From NCBI GenBank assembly GCA_013115145.1, contig JAAPAO010000023.1, positions 1 to 64,000 on the forward strand: a stretch of 64,000 nucleotides of DNA. Reading direction: 5' to 3'. The position numbers and the translations under genes were made by a program. This document shows, piece by piece, positions 22,221 through 34,040 of the stretch. Position 1 is the stretch's first letter. Each line of letters starts with the position of its first letter. The notes beneath the pieces were generated by a model. That model had not been told where the DNA came from. It made no database searches and was given only the letters and a program-made list of their open reading frames with translations. This DNA comes from Perkinsus chesapeaki. Taxonomy: Eukaryota > Perkinsozoa > Perkinsida > Perkinsidae.

Positions 22221-25200
22221 ATGGACGCGAGGTCGGAGTCGGGCGAACAGAGTCAAACCGATGACGACGATTCGGCAACTTTGGATGTAGGACGGTGACG
22301 TCGATGTTGCGGTATCGACGGGCTTTAGGAATACCATTATTATGACGATTGTGATGTTGATGATGATGACATTGGTGAATTCGAAACTGATGTGGTCGTC
22401 GATGGCACGCCGGAGCCAGCCCCCCTTGGTGTTGAGGATATGAGGTGGAGCCTTCTAGTGTTAATGTGTGGTGATATATCGCTTGTCGTTATAGTTTTCG
22501 TATGGAGGGAGCATCGCCGTGTAACAGCATAGACATGGCCAGTGAGCAGCTGGAGGTTGGTGATGTTGATGAGGAGGATGTAGGGAGACCGGGACATCAC
22601 ACGCCGACTAGTGACGATGCATTTTCGCTGTGTACTTCCTATCGCCACACTGGAACGTTTATTCGAGTGTCTAGATGGGTAGTGGTACGAGCATCAGATA
22701 CGAGCATTGTCTGCTCACATAACAGAGCCTGTGGAGCCCGCCTCACCAAAGACGCCTCTAGATGGCAATAGTATAGCAGTTACGGCGACACCTTCGAAAG
22801 ATACTCGAGGTTAGTGGAAATAACATCTCACTTGGGCATCAGTGTCATCCATAGCGGTCTCTGTGTGGTGTATGGTATAGGGTGCCTCAATGCAGGCTTG
22901 GATGAACGTCTCCCCCTACGCTCAGCTTCATACATATAGGATAGCGTTTATAAATCGAGCACCATCGTAGTAAATGTGGTGATGAATCATTGAATATAGA
23001 GGGCTGGTTATAACTCAGAAGGTGGCTAATCATTAAACCATCGCAGCAGCTCTTGCTGCTCGATAGCTCTAATCGCTCGACACCTGGTGATGAATTAAGT
23101 GGCCGCCGCCCGAAATAGCGTCAATCTGGCTTTTGTTAGTTGCCCGCTCCCCCCTATGGACGGTATTATACTTGTAGGTAGTGGCTCCTCTACAACGCCG
23201 TTGACTGGTGCGAAGTCTCTTAAAGGCTCGGCAGTGAAGCAACCCACAGCGACTGCGGAAAACATCTTAGCAGCTAAGGACGATAATTCGATATCTGGTA
23301 GGGATGGGGGCCTTCGTGGCGATGTGTTCGTCCAACTGGGGTTCGGTTCAGCTAGAATATCTTGTGCCAACTACTGCGTTATGGCGGCTGCGGACTTGGT
23401 AAGGATATCTAGGAGCAAGGTACGGCTTTTGATGGCGGGGGAGGGAGGCTGGTGATGATGATGAGGGGCCTCAGGCAGCTCGGGTGACGGAGCTATTGAA
23501 TGTGACAGTTGATGATGCATTTGCACTGCTGAAGGAATTTAAGTGGGATGAGGTGGCATTGCAGGAAGTAATAGAGGGACAATGCTTTACTGCTACGAAA
23601 ATACTGCCGTTTAAAAGTGTCAAATATTGATTCGTGGTATGGCAATACAAAACCGGAGGACGTGCGTTCCAGGAACTGTATAGAATTGTACACTGTGATC
23701 GATTCTAACAGCCTTCGTAGAAAGCTGGTTGCTCATTCACGCACCGGCAGTCACGGATGCCCCTACTTCCGTTACCTCTACAGTTTCGTTGGTACCGGGT
23801 CCCAGTGGAGAAAAGCCCTCTTCTGAGGGATACAGCAGGAATCCGGAACTACCCGATATCAATTCCAGAAAATTACTTCCCGCGATGTCTGCGTTCCAAT
23901 CACTTGTAACACCGCTGTATATCAGCTGGAGTGCGAGAAATCACAGTCTGGCTTTTAGTAGAGTATTTTATTCCGACTCAGCGCGCCCCAATGGTCCATC
24001 TCATCTCAGGCATGGTTTTCTGAAGGTCGGGGTGAAGAGTGGGTGCGAGAGAGATGTGGGGTGTTTAAATCCAAAGGCCCCTCTTCTCGACCCTCCGATA
24101 GTAAGCTGCATCATCGTTGCATTCGCTGTGCTAGAGGAAATATTAACTATGCGATTGTATCATCGTCGAGCTGGAGTACGGTCTGTTATAGCTTACCATA
24201 TCCACAGTCTCTAGCTTTTGCTCGTCTACCTACTCACATTCACTGCTTCGCTGGCCTGTGTGGATCGGCGGCGAGGCGGGAGGATCAACTGCCCGTGTAA
24301 AAAAATAGCGAATCGATTCAGCCAGGGAACAGCGTGCCCTTGAAAGAACAGAAGCTGCTTTACCTTTTTAACGACAGCTCAACGTCGGTGCTGCTGGTTT
24401 TGGTCATTGACCCTTCTCATCAGGTAGTGTTGTTACTTGCAAAGTTTGCTATTGTGACGAGCCAATAATGGTAGGGTGATAGGTGAAGTGGTGTATAGCA
24501 CCGTCCTGCTTCTTTCTTAGAACTGCGTAGTGCTGGAGGGATGTCCGATAGACCATGCAGTTTGCAGGGAGTGCTTCGCGCAATACATTCACACTAAACT
24601 CAGTGAGTCTGTGCTGCTGGGCTGTTGTGTAATTTCGTGGCGCGTGACTTCGGACGTCAAGTTGACCGGGGGTCATTATTGAAATAGATAAGACACAATT
24701 GGAACTAGCTTAACACCGTTGCCGCGGATACAGATCGCATAATGCCTTTAAGGGTTTGGGGTAGTCGGTTGGTCCGGGCTCATTCTGGACTGGAGCAAGG
24801 CGGGCATGGGGGGGATATGGACTGGTCTCGTTCGGGTTCGAGTCTTTAGCCATTCCACTTACACTACTACTGGCTAGTAGTAGTGGTATTATTACTGACA
24901 GTTACTACTAGTAACGCATTCCCTTTCGAAGTTCCGACTATATCCGCTCACTACTAGCCTATTTTAACGAATGTGAATCCACCTGTATGGTCTCCCATTA
25001 TTAGATGATGTGGGTCGAGGTTCCCCCGATTCCCGATGTGTGATGCACAAGTGCGGAAGGCGTGGTAGGAGGGTTCATATTAGCAGCCCTATACAGCGAG
25101 CTTACCTTAGTTCCAAAATCACAGTTCTTGCGGTTCCTGGATTCGTCGGAGGACCGCCTTAAGTACATTCGTTTTTATTATGATTTTTTGTAAGTCGCTA

Positions 25201-28200
25201 TCTGCATCGGCCGCTGCCATCGAATACTACCTGCTGCTGTTGCTCAGTTTCATTACGGCCAACCCGGCCACTCTTTGGTGTCCGAACCCCATGGGTAGTG
25301 CGCCTGCTGTAACTGCTGTGTTAGTGTCCGTTATGCAGGCGGATGCGGAAGGGCGGTTTTGAAGTTTCCGCATCCAGGGGATGTTCATAGAGGAGGACGA
25401 CGGGGCAGCTCGATAGCCGTGGAGTCCGATACTGTGGTGTGCGATTGTGGGTAAGGATGGTCCGTGAGAGATCTAACCTTGACAGCATTAGGGCCATGTG
25501 CACCGCTGTAACGGTGATGCTCTGTTATTTTACTAGTAATACGTCCTGGCTTCCCATGTAGCGCTCGATGGGTGAGGCAGATCGCCGTAAGGGGCAGGAG
25601 TAGACCAGGCGCGAAAGGTCGCTAGGACTGAGCTTATTCTCGTCTTTTTAGGCTTCTGTCACGCGACCTTCTCTCGGTTTATAACTTTGCTGTTTTGCGG
25701 GTTTTCCGAGCTCAGTCTGATTTGGGCGCCAATGAGTTTATGTTCCATCAGTTACTGTTGGTGTTTTGCTTGCCAGCGGGAAGCTCACGAGCCGGCCGCG
25801 TGCAAGCAGGTAAGCCCGGTAGGCAGATGCGCCGTCGCCAAAATGATCTGCCTAGGTCTACGAGTGGGAGGTGAAGAACTCTAATGAGAGCGAGAACGTG
25901 TCATGGATATTGGCGAACACAAAGCAGTGTCCCAAAGTAGTACGATCCTGAATCTCGCCGTCTCATCCTTCGGCATAGTGCGCTCGACCTATAGAGAAGA
26001 ATCAAGGATGCAATCATATGCGTTGCAGTGAGGCCGGTGGAGGTGAGGGAGCTAGTCTCGATGACGGTCGTGTGAGGTTTAACTGTATTAGGATGCGGGC
26101 AAGAGTTCTGTTGGTTATGTCTTACACCGTGGGCACAACATGGTCAATCGACCGGAGGGTAAGTGGGGTGAGGCGTGGATTCGAGCTGAGATTTAGAATC
26201 GTGACAACAGGAGGGATGTGAGAGGGAGCTTGGCACTACGGCTAGAGCTGCGGAGTATTATACTCGGCATTCAACCTTACGCGCTTTATGCGGAAAGTGA
26301 GGCTTCTGTCTTCCGGTTTGTCGCTTTATCGGATGATTTTGGGCAACAGTCGAAGAAGACGTGGACGGTTGTCCTGGGTTGCCGGTGCTGCTATCGAGAC
26401 ACGATTCCAGGCTAGGAATCACAAGCTTTCGTTCGGCAGCTTGGAAAAAATGTCGTGAAATTTGCAAGTTTGATATACTAAAGAGGCTACCATCGTCGAT
26501 GAATTTTTTCGTAAAGCGAGATGGGAGTCAGGGTTTCTGTATTTGACCACCGGCGCAGTGAGTTATCTCCATTCTTCAGGCTGTATAGCTGCAACATCTA
26601 TGAGAGGAACACTCGAGAGGATACTGAGGAAGGCCGGAAGCAACGGGAAGGGGTGAGCTAGTCAGGAGCGGCAGCAGAAGGGTGGGATTGGGGTGTTGCA
26701 GGAGAAGGTGCGAGAGAAGGCTAAGCATGCCCTGCAGAAGTACATGTTCCATTATGAACGGTTTGTCAATCATGACAGAGCGGCCAATATGGCGCGGGAG
26801 GTAGGCCGGCAGTGGGGCCATCAGGGACGGTGATGTTGGTTAGGTTATTGCTAGTGGAAAGATAGATGAAATGAAACGGATATTGCATGACCGAGATGAG
26901 ATCGACGTACTAGCAAGAAGTCTCCTGCTTGCTCTATTCGGACGGAGGTTGGTTGGCTCCCTCTCAGATATCAGAGCTCGGGTTCGTCACAAGTGCCCTG
27001 CAGTTAGTTGTAGAATGTCGGCGAGTTCTCAAATGGACGTACGTATACGGTTACTATCTAGCGACAGACGAGGGTGCCTCTGACTCTGATGGAGGGGCAG
27101 GTAGAGACATCCGACGGAAAGTAAGTTCACCGGCGTTTATCGGATATCTATTCGACTTAACAATATGAACATCGCGAGTCGCTATAATCGAGCGCCGTCT
27201 GACCAAGAAGTATAATATTGAACAATTGCCAGTGTAGTGCTTTCCCAGGTGGGCTCCTTTGGTGTGCTAACAGTAGTCACGCGACTGGTGGTATTGGTAT
27301 CCTTCCGCTTAGCTCTCATGGAAACATCGACCGGGGCAGCTTTGCTCGACTGCTAGTATTTCCACCGTGAATGATTGGCCATCTGAGCTGCACCGTCTAG
27401 CCCCGTTTAGACCGTCTTACAGGTCTTCGGCAAATAGGAAATGTCTCAGCTATCGGCAATGTTGGATGCAGTCTCATCATCGATATTGTGCACGTCTCCA
27501 AGTAGTTGGAATCTCGCCTACTTTTTTGGAGAGTGTCGTCATGAAAGCCATATTCATCAATTCCCTTTCTTAAGTATCTACAGACCTAAAGGCTCACTTG
27601 GTTTTGAATATGTATACGTGAGATATTAACTTTTCAGCGACTTGTCTAACCATCACTGTAATTGGTAGCGATGCAAACCTTTGTACACCGCATGCAATGT
27701 TCTTTTCCTTCCCTCAGATGAGTCCACCGAGTAGTAGAGTCCATAGGAATCATCAAAGCAATCATTCTACAGCGTCGTCGTCATCGACGCACCGAAGTGG
27801 TAAGGATGTTGCAAGGCAGTGTTTAAATGCTTGGCGGCGATAGATATTAATGACACTGTGGCACGAAGACAACTTTTCGAGTTTTTACAGAAGAATTTGG
27901 AAGAAAAAACAGGTAAGGAAGAGCAAGCTACTTCGCTGTGCACTTGGACGGAACGGGTCTACTCCCAGCATTAGCGGGGAAATGTCTGCGGCGGCGGTCG
28001 TATGATTCTCTCATTGTGTCGCGTCGTTGTCCCTTCGCCCCAGTTTAGGGCTTGAGGTGGTCTAGTGGGACCGGAACGTTTTTATGGTTCCGCTGTTTAC
28101 TTGTGTTTAGCGGTCGTAAATGCTACGTGTTATTAATAAATGCTGTCGACTGTGGCAGCAGCTGATGCCTGTCCTTATCAGAAGCCCTTCATGAGCTGAT

Positions 28201-28594
28201 CGAGAAGGACCTGGAGGAGCGTTTCATTCGATCGCCAGAAGATTCTGATCCGGCATTGACCTCTGCAGTTGACCATCAACCTCCATCCTCCGCGCAAGTC
28301 GGAGATGCCGCGATGCCGGATGCCCACGAGGGTCCAGCGCCAGGTGCGGAGGCTTCCTATAAATATTTGCCGCTCACTCTCCATCTCAGCCTCCTCGCCG
28401 CGGCGGCCGAATGACGAGGACCTTGAAAATTTCAAGAACAAATTCACCGACTTCCGCAGTTACGTCACCAACTACCATCATGTAGGGAAGAATTAATTTT
28501 TTGATTGGAACGGTGACGGCTCTGCCAGGTGACGGAAAAGTTCCTGCACCAAATTCTGACGGACATTAAGGACAAGAGCATCATCGCTTTATGA
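22221..28594 (+). CDS. Ariadne-type RBR E3 ubiquitin ligase (ARIH-like), many short exons
   Basis: Start ATG 22221 gives an acidic N-terminus ([11 protein letters not shown], 42-nt intron, [19 protein letters not shown]). Around 23490-23570 lies the UBA-like helix [24 protein letters not shown]1: [11 protein letters not shown] (24438-24470), intron, then [17 protein letters not shown] (about 24535-24590). [21 protein letters not shown], then SDTVVCDCG and [19 protein letters not shown] (25280-25820). RING2: [27 protein letters not shown] holding the catalytic Cys, then [17 protein letters not shown] (25903-26155). The Ariadne domain follows: [52 protein letters not shown], ending [17 protein letters not shown] at 28594. 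RBR ligases take ubiquitin from E2 onto the RING2 cysteine; Ariadne members work with neddylated cullin-RING ligases. Not every exon border is fixed. Confidence 0.9.
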
Positions 28595-28724
28595 TAATTA
28601 TTACTCAATTTAATATTTTCAATCTCCTTGTCAAGGAGTCCTTGATTTTTGTTGTGTCTTCGAGTGCAGCGAACAGCATTACACAGCAGCAAGTCGCTTC
28701 GAATCGTTTTATGTGGTGTAACTG

Positions 28725-29759
28725 ATGCCTGCCAATCTGAACGGCTGTGGGCTCTCCCGTCGGGCCACTTTGTTGGCAATCCGTTTGGCCACAGCGGCTA
28801 AGTGGGCGACCGTTCCTGAGGGGTATGATAACGGTGATGTGCTGTCGCTTGTTTGGGCCTACCTCGGCGACAGCGAGCTCTCCACTGCCATACCGTACTG
28901 CTTTGTGCTGCTGCAGCAGAGCATCCACAGTGGAGCTATTGCGGCCATGACAGCTACACCAAAAGGAGAGCTTTTCATTGCAGTTGTCGACTCTGATGGT
29001 GAATGCAATATCGTAGCCGTTGGACAGGACTGTGCCTCATTCAGCATTGAAGGGCTAAACGAAGGGCTCTTGTTCGGTGGAGTGCACGGTATGACCGCCG
29101 ATGAAGAGGGGAGGCTCTATGTCACAAGTGGTGGTAGAATCCTTCGCTTCGACGCCTCATCCCGAATATGGTCTAAATTCGCCCCTCCAAGCAGTACCAG
29201 AGGCGGACACCATGACGGGCTTGCTGAACCTGAGCAACTTTGGTTCGACTTGACCACAGGCATCCTCTATGTTGGTGATTGGGGCAGTGATAGAGTTATC
29301 CGCTTCGACTCTCAAGGGTCTCCCACGGTCCTCCTCAAAAACATTGGAGGTGTTCGGCAGGCCGTTTGCGTTTCAGATGGCCGACTAGTTGTTGTTGATG
29401 GCAAGAACGTGCTACTATGGAAATCGAACGGTGAGTTCGACTGCGTGCTGCCCGGTTCCGAGGCCCTCGAATGCCCTGTTGCGATCGCCTATGACAGAGG
29501 CCGAGAAATGCTCTATGTTTTGGATGCATCCCCTGCTGCCGTTGGCAGCCCTGTTTGGCGCTTCCGATGGACCAAGCCGTCACGTGAAGTCGTCAGCGAT
29601 CTTTGCTGGATAGACGGGGCTCATGGTGTCCTTGATGATGCAGCAGCAGGGGCCAGGTGTCTAGCGTTGAGCCCTCGTGGGTGTTTTCTGTACCGAATAT
29701 GTGGCCTGAGCAATGTGGTTAGAATTAAAGTGTGTGATGGACGGCATGGTGCTGACTGA
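28725..29759 (+). CDS. NHL-like beta-propeller protein (344 aa)
   Basis: A single-exon ORF runs from ATG 28725. An N-terminal helical segment (LSRRATLLAIRLATAAKWAT, then DVLSLVWAYLGDSEL) precedes propeller blades: IAAMTATPKGELFIAVVDSD, VHGMTADEEGRLYVTSGGRI followed by LRFD, PEQLWFDLTTGILYVGDWG followed by DRVIRFD, VRQAVCVSDGRLVVVDGKNV followed by LLW, and PVAIAYDRGREMLYVLDASP. Each blade has the NHL pattern. It shares the fold and local sense with the 3524-4450 gene, but the sequences are well diverged. Likely a soluble scaffold or binding protein. It starts 130 bases after the RBR ligase stop. Confidence 0.75.
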   Translation: MPANLNGCGLSRRATLLAIRLATAAKWATVPEGYDNGDVLSLVWAYLGDSELSTAIPYCFVLLQQSIHSGAIAAMTATPKGELFIAVVDSDGECNIVAVGQDCASFSIEGLNEGLLFGGVHGMTADEEGRLYVTSGGRILRFDASSRIWSKFAPPSSTRGGHHDGLAEPEQLWFDLTTGILYVGDWGSDRVIRFDSQGSPTVLLKNIGGVRQAVCVSDGRLVVVDGKNVLLWKSNGEFDCVLPGSEALECPVAIAYDRGREMLYVLDASPAAVGSPVWRFRWTKPSREVVSDLCWIDGAHGVLDDAAAGARCLALSPRGCFLYRICGLSNVVRIKVCDGRHGAD

Positions 29760-30020
29760 TGAGGAATGCCATCGCCGCCGCCGCCGCCGCTGTCGGAAGC
29801 GTCGCGTTCAATACCGGGAAGGTCCCATATTAATTTCTCTGCTAAAGGAGTCAGTTGGTATCTTCGCTGTTGGTCTTCCACCCGACCTCGACAGTTCCCT
29901 TATCGACTCGTTCTACACTCGCTGGGAGAGACCATCTTTCATTTTCGGATCTTTTATTGATGAGCAGATGTCTGTGTTCCAATACCACTCCCCTGCAGCT
30001 TGTTTTCTATCTTGCTCTCA

Positions 30021-31319
30021 ATGTCCACAGTCGCCAATGTTTTAACTGAGGAACGCGCCAACGAGCTCTTTGAGGAGGCTGATGGTGATGATACTTCTTC
30101 TGCATCTGATACCGAGTCTTCGAGCAGCTCCGACACAGACAGCGAATCTGACGAGGAGGAGGTCCCCGTAGAGCAGATGGACGTGAAGGAACTAAGGCGG
30201 CAAAGGAAGGCTGTTAAAGGCCTCAACACCTTGAGCGAATCGAAGGTGCCGCAGGGCGGTCCTCGGTTTGAGCTCTGGCAGCATCCAGTCGTCTATAGAT
30301 TGTGATTTTCCTCGTACTTCAGCTCAGCGGCGTTCTGTCGGGTTGCACCATCGATGACTTGCTGGAGATAGACAAACTAAACGGCGAAGGCTGCTTTGAA
30401 AGCAGTGAAGCCTGGAAGTGAGCATGGGCGTTCATTCTGATGCTGATGCTGCTGCTGCTCGTAACTCATGTTGTTTAGCGAGGCATGGCAGAAGGCCGTT
30501 CATATGCGGTTCACCGAGGGCATGATTAAGACCATTAGGAAGCAGATGGAGTCGACACATGGAGTTTTCTCCCAAGGTGAGTTCTCAGCCGCTCGTCTGC
30601 AGCACAAATCTTCAGATGCCTCGACGGCGCAATTAGTCGCTACCTCGGCCCGCCGACTGAATAGAGCTCACTTGCCGCTGGACGATGTAGCTTGTCTAAT
30701 CTCGTATTGGTATGCATATTCCCGATCAGGTGTTGCGAACCCTTCGAGGGCTGGAGGGAGTTGAGGTTACTATGGAGGACCTCAAACTCACCAAAATCGG
30801 CAAAGTGGTGAATGTAGGTTTGACAGGTAGCTCTGCCACTTTAGCACTGCGATCTTTTAGACGATTATGAAGACCTCCATGGATCCAGAAATCAAGGGAT
30901 TGTCCAAGTCGTTGGTTTCCAAATGGCGGAAAGTGGCGGCCGATGCGCGACGTGAGCGTCTTGCTATAATCAGTGTGAGGGACTTAAGTTCGCTGTTCAG
31001 AGCCTGGCTCTTCTTCCTCGCCCTCCGCGGCTCAAACTCCTTCCACCGATGAAGATGATGCTGCGACTGCCAGTCATATGTGCGAGTGGAGACAAGTGTA
31101 AGACGTTTGGGCTCATAGTTCCGGAAGGAGTAAGGTGATGATCATCACTCTACCTTGCCAGCGGCTCTATACATTTGTCATTGGTTCCTTCATAGTTACC
31201 AGTTCTATAAGGATAAGCTGCAGGCGTCTCGAGACCGGGCAAGGAAGGCGCGTGAAACCGGCCTCGATGCCGAAGTTGCTAAACGTCAAAAGAGAACGGA
31301 GGTCGGTCTGGAATCTTGA
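30021..31319 (+). CDS. TFIIS N-terminal (LW) domain protein, about 6-7 exons
   Basis: The start ATG 30021 gives MSTVANVLTEERANELFEEA and an acidic Ser/Asp run. The first exon is 30021-30245, then in phase LSGVLSGCTIDDLLEIDKLN and NEAWQKAVHMRFTEGMIKTI. The diagnostic part, at about 30745-30955, is VLRTLRGLEGVEVTMEDLKL followed by TKIGKVVN, phase 0 to TIMKTSMDPEIKGLSKSLVS followed by KWRKVAADA. This is the TFIIS/elongin-A/IWS1 N-terminal helical bundle. A Ser/Thr-rich acidic linker and a basic tail (YQFYKDKLQASRDRARKARE) end at TGA 31319. The zinc ribbon of true TFIIS is absent, so an IWS1-, Med26- or elongin-A-like role in transcription elongation is more likely. Exons between 30583 and 30744 are uncertain. 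Confidence 0.72.
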
Positions 31320-31361
31320 GAGGAATTGAAGATTCAGTTCTGTTGCTTCCAGGCGAGCTCG

Positions 31362-31605
31362 ATGTCTTCCAGCACTGTTATCCAGGGCTTCCGCCTGCCA
31401 CAGTCGCACCCTCCTAGAAATAACATCGTATCCAAAACCAGGTGAATAACCACACCATGGGACTGGATGATCGAATAACCTTGGCGATCTGTTTAGGGCG
31501 AAGAAAAGAGCACAAGCTCACTATGCTGGGCCAGTAAAAAAGAAGTCTAAGAGAAGCGCCTTCACTGAGGATGGTATGATGGTTCTTCCGGGAGATCGCT
31601 GGTGA
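31362..31605 (+). CDS. Hypothetical 62-aa basic protein (2 exons)
   Basis: ATG 31362 opens MSSSTVIQGFRLPQSHPPRN followed by NIVSKT. A 55-nt intron (31442-31496, GTGAAT...GTTTAG) joins in phase to RAKKRAQAHYAGPVKKKSKR followed by SAFTEDGMMVLPGDRW and TGA at 31603-31605. The protein is strongly basic in the middle, like a nuclear or nucleolar small protein. It begins 43 bases after the stop of the TFIIS-domain gene; it could in principle be a downstream part of that locus. No family is recognised. Confidence 0.5.
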
Positions 31606-32300
31606 ACCCTTATCTCCATCTGTGTCATGCAACGACGACGTTAACACAGAATTATTAACAATTGGTCTATCTCTCGTTGAAGAATTGAGCACCATGTTTC
31701 TAAGCTGTTCACCTCGTTTCGATGATGGCGGAAGTGCTGCCGTGAATGATTGTGCTTGTATGTGTTACCATCGCCATTTGAGCAACTCCTGTTTTCTTTA
31801 CTATTGAAATCCATTCTGTATAAATCACATTAGACAACTGTGAATGTATCGAGATAACACTGAAGGTAGCCCCAGACGTATATGATACGAGTCGAGTTCC
31901 ATTCAATATCTATAATAGTAACAAAGCCGCTACTGAATACTCCTTAACTATTCACGTCACTGATACGAGCACCCAATATTCGAATAAAAGGGGTTATTCC
32001 ATGAACCAATCGCGAGCAAGCCGCAACTTGTCGAAACATAACCCGACAAAGTTGCTTTCCGTTCTGATGTAGTAGTTTTGTCGACACCTTCAACATGGCA
32101 TTTGAACCCAGAGGTCGATATCATCAAAACTTGAGATGCACGCATGCGCATCAACTGTTGGCGAATCACGTCGCTTTCCCCACGTTACTTAATGTAAAGC
32201 CCAGAGGCGCTACATCTGATAGAAAGTTTTAGCTCTGAGGCTCGTCAAGACATGTTCAGGTCCGCCCTGTATCATCGCACTTCATAAAGGCGAATGATAA
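31606..32300. other. Intergenic, no gene seen
   Basis: These 695 bases lie upstream of the kinase gene. Small ORFs on both strands show no domain or convincing splice partners. Confidence 0.45.
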
Positions 32301-34040
32301 ATGGGGGCATTCGATCGACACGTTAGACGTATCGACCGCATCTTCATCAAACGCGTCAAATACCACTACTATCTCTATTCAGCCACAGCTTACGACGTCG
32401 TGTCCGATACCGAAAGTGTAGGATGTATATACATACGCCTCGAGCTAGTCAGCGATGGCTTTCAGACCAATCGGGTTGTCGAGGGGTTCATCGACTCGGC
32501 TGATAGCAAGCGCTACTATACCACACGTGAAAGCGAACTGTATCTCGGGAAGAGGTAGAACTGAATGACAAGTGCTCGGACTAGATTTCAATGTGTTTAG
32601 GTGGGTTGCTCTCGACGAAGCCGCATGAGTATCCGAACCTTTTCAAAGCGATCCCAGCAAGCCTCTGGGTTGACAACCTGTCTTTGACACTACTAAAGCC
32701 GCCGCTCTCTAACGGTCCATTCGTAAGAAATCTCACCAGGCTATATCAAGTGAAACTTCAACTTCAGTCGGCTGTTTCTCGTGGCTTGCTCGTATTCGAC
32801 GGAGAAGCTGTTGTGGTTAAAAGTTCCACAACAGACTGTGATCTTCATGTAACTATCTGACCACCCTACCGCTGACCACCGAAGGCATAACTGTCAGATT
32901 CTGTCAGAAGTCCGAGTGTTGTCCAAATTGAACCATCCCAATATCGTTAGGCTCCGTGGTGTACGGCATGCCAAGAACGGCCGTGTCCAAGTGAGCCCAA
33001 TTCTCGCGTTTTCCGTGCCTATCATTATTAACGCACAGGCACTCCTTCACGATATACCCCTGAGTCGACCCCTGTCGTTCTATATGATGAAGTCTGATAG
33101 TGCCTCCATTGACAGCACGCGAGCTGCCAGCCTTGGACTGCAGCTAACAGACGTACTCGTTAGTGGTGCTTCTACGTGTTTAGGTGTCGACTCTCAGGCA
33201 GTAGAATACATTCACTTCGGTGTATCCCCAGTAATCATTCATAGAGATATTAAACCAGATAAGTGAGGCGTTCCACAGCACTGCCATTCCCTTCAAACCT
33301 TCAATTCCTGTCTCAGCATACTCGTTACCAACTACGAGTCTATAAGCAACATACAATTGAAACTGATAGACTTCGGTCTTGCTCTCGAGCTAGCTGCCAA
33401 AGACTCACATGTTACGTCAACGCATCCCCGAGGTCCGACCACTATAATCGACTGTGAAGGAGTTTCGGTTTTCAGGAGGAACAGTGCGCTACATGGCGCC
33501 AGAAAATTACGACTTGCATACTGGGCTAACTCGGGCCTGTGACGTGTGGAGTTGTGCATTAGTACTCGGCATTACGAACAAAAAAGTAGACTTTCTAACC
33601 TTAGGTTTTGAACCAACTCTTCGGAGGATCACAGCCTTACCCTATGTGCACAACAGGTCAGCAAATTGCCGCTAAAATTGAAGTGTCCCGGAAAGAGCCT
33701 CACATCGATTGCGACAAAAAACTCTGGCCAGTTGAAGTTTTAGAGGTACTTCGAATTCGCCGCTCCACCACCCGAGCGTTTAAAGCGGGTTGTTAATAAC
33801 AACTTGTTATTGTTCATGTAGAAATCTGTGTCGCTCAATCCTGAAGACCGGCCCAGCATCCGGGACCTTCGAAGCGAGCTGGCTGGTTTTGTGGATAGAC
33901 GTGCGAAATCTACCTCCACGGGCAAACGGAAAAATTCGTCGTGCCGAGATCCACCATCAAAAAGGCCCCAAAGACCACTACAAGCAACTTTGCACCGGAA
34001 AATCAGACTTCGGGAGAAGAGTAACGGTCAGCCATATTAA
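32301..34040 (+). CDS. Serine/threonine protein kinase (7 or more exons)
   Basis: The ATG at 32301 (first exon to about 32550) leads to a spliced kinase domain. Subdomain II appears as LLVFDGEAVVVKSS (about 32780-32825). Subdomains III-IV read ILSEVRVLSKLNHPNIVRLR (from about 32899). The catalytic loop HRDIKPD ends at 33259 and is spliced AA|C to NIQLKLIDFGLALELA (DFG). After a 52-nt intron comes EFRFSGGTVRYMAPENYD (APE), then CDVWSCALVL|NQLFGGSQPY and, after a last intron, KSVSLNPEDRPSIRDLRSEL. Lysine, HRD, DFG and APE motifs are all present, so it should be active. The tail is basic and ends at 34040. The glycine loop before the lysine is poorly conserved. A TKL or CAMK-type assignment cannot be made by eye. 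Confidence 0.83.

Noticed and set aside
24831-24850. GGGTTCGAGTC resembling a tRNA T-loop
   Set aside because: No acceptor, D-arm or anticodon stem can be paired around it, and it lies inside an intron of the RBR ligase gene.
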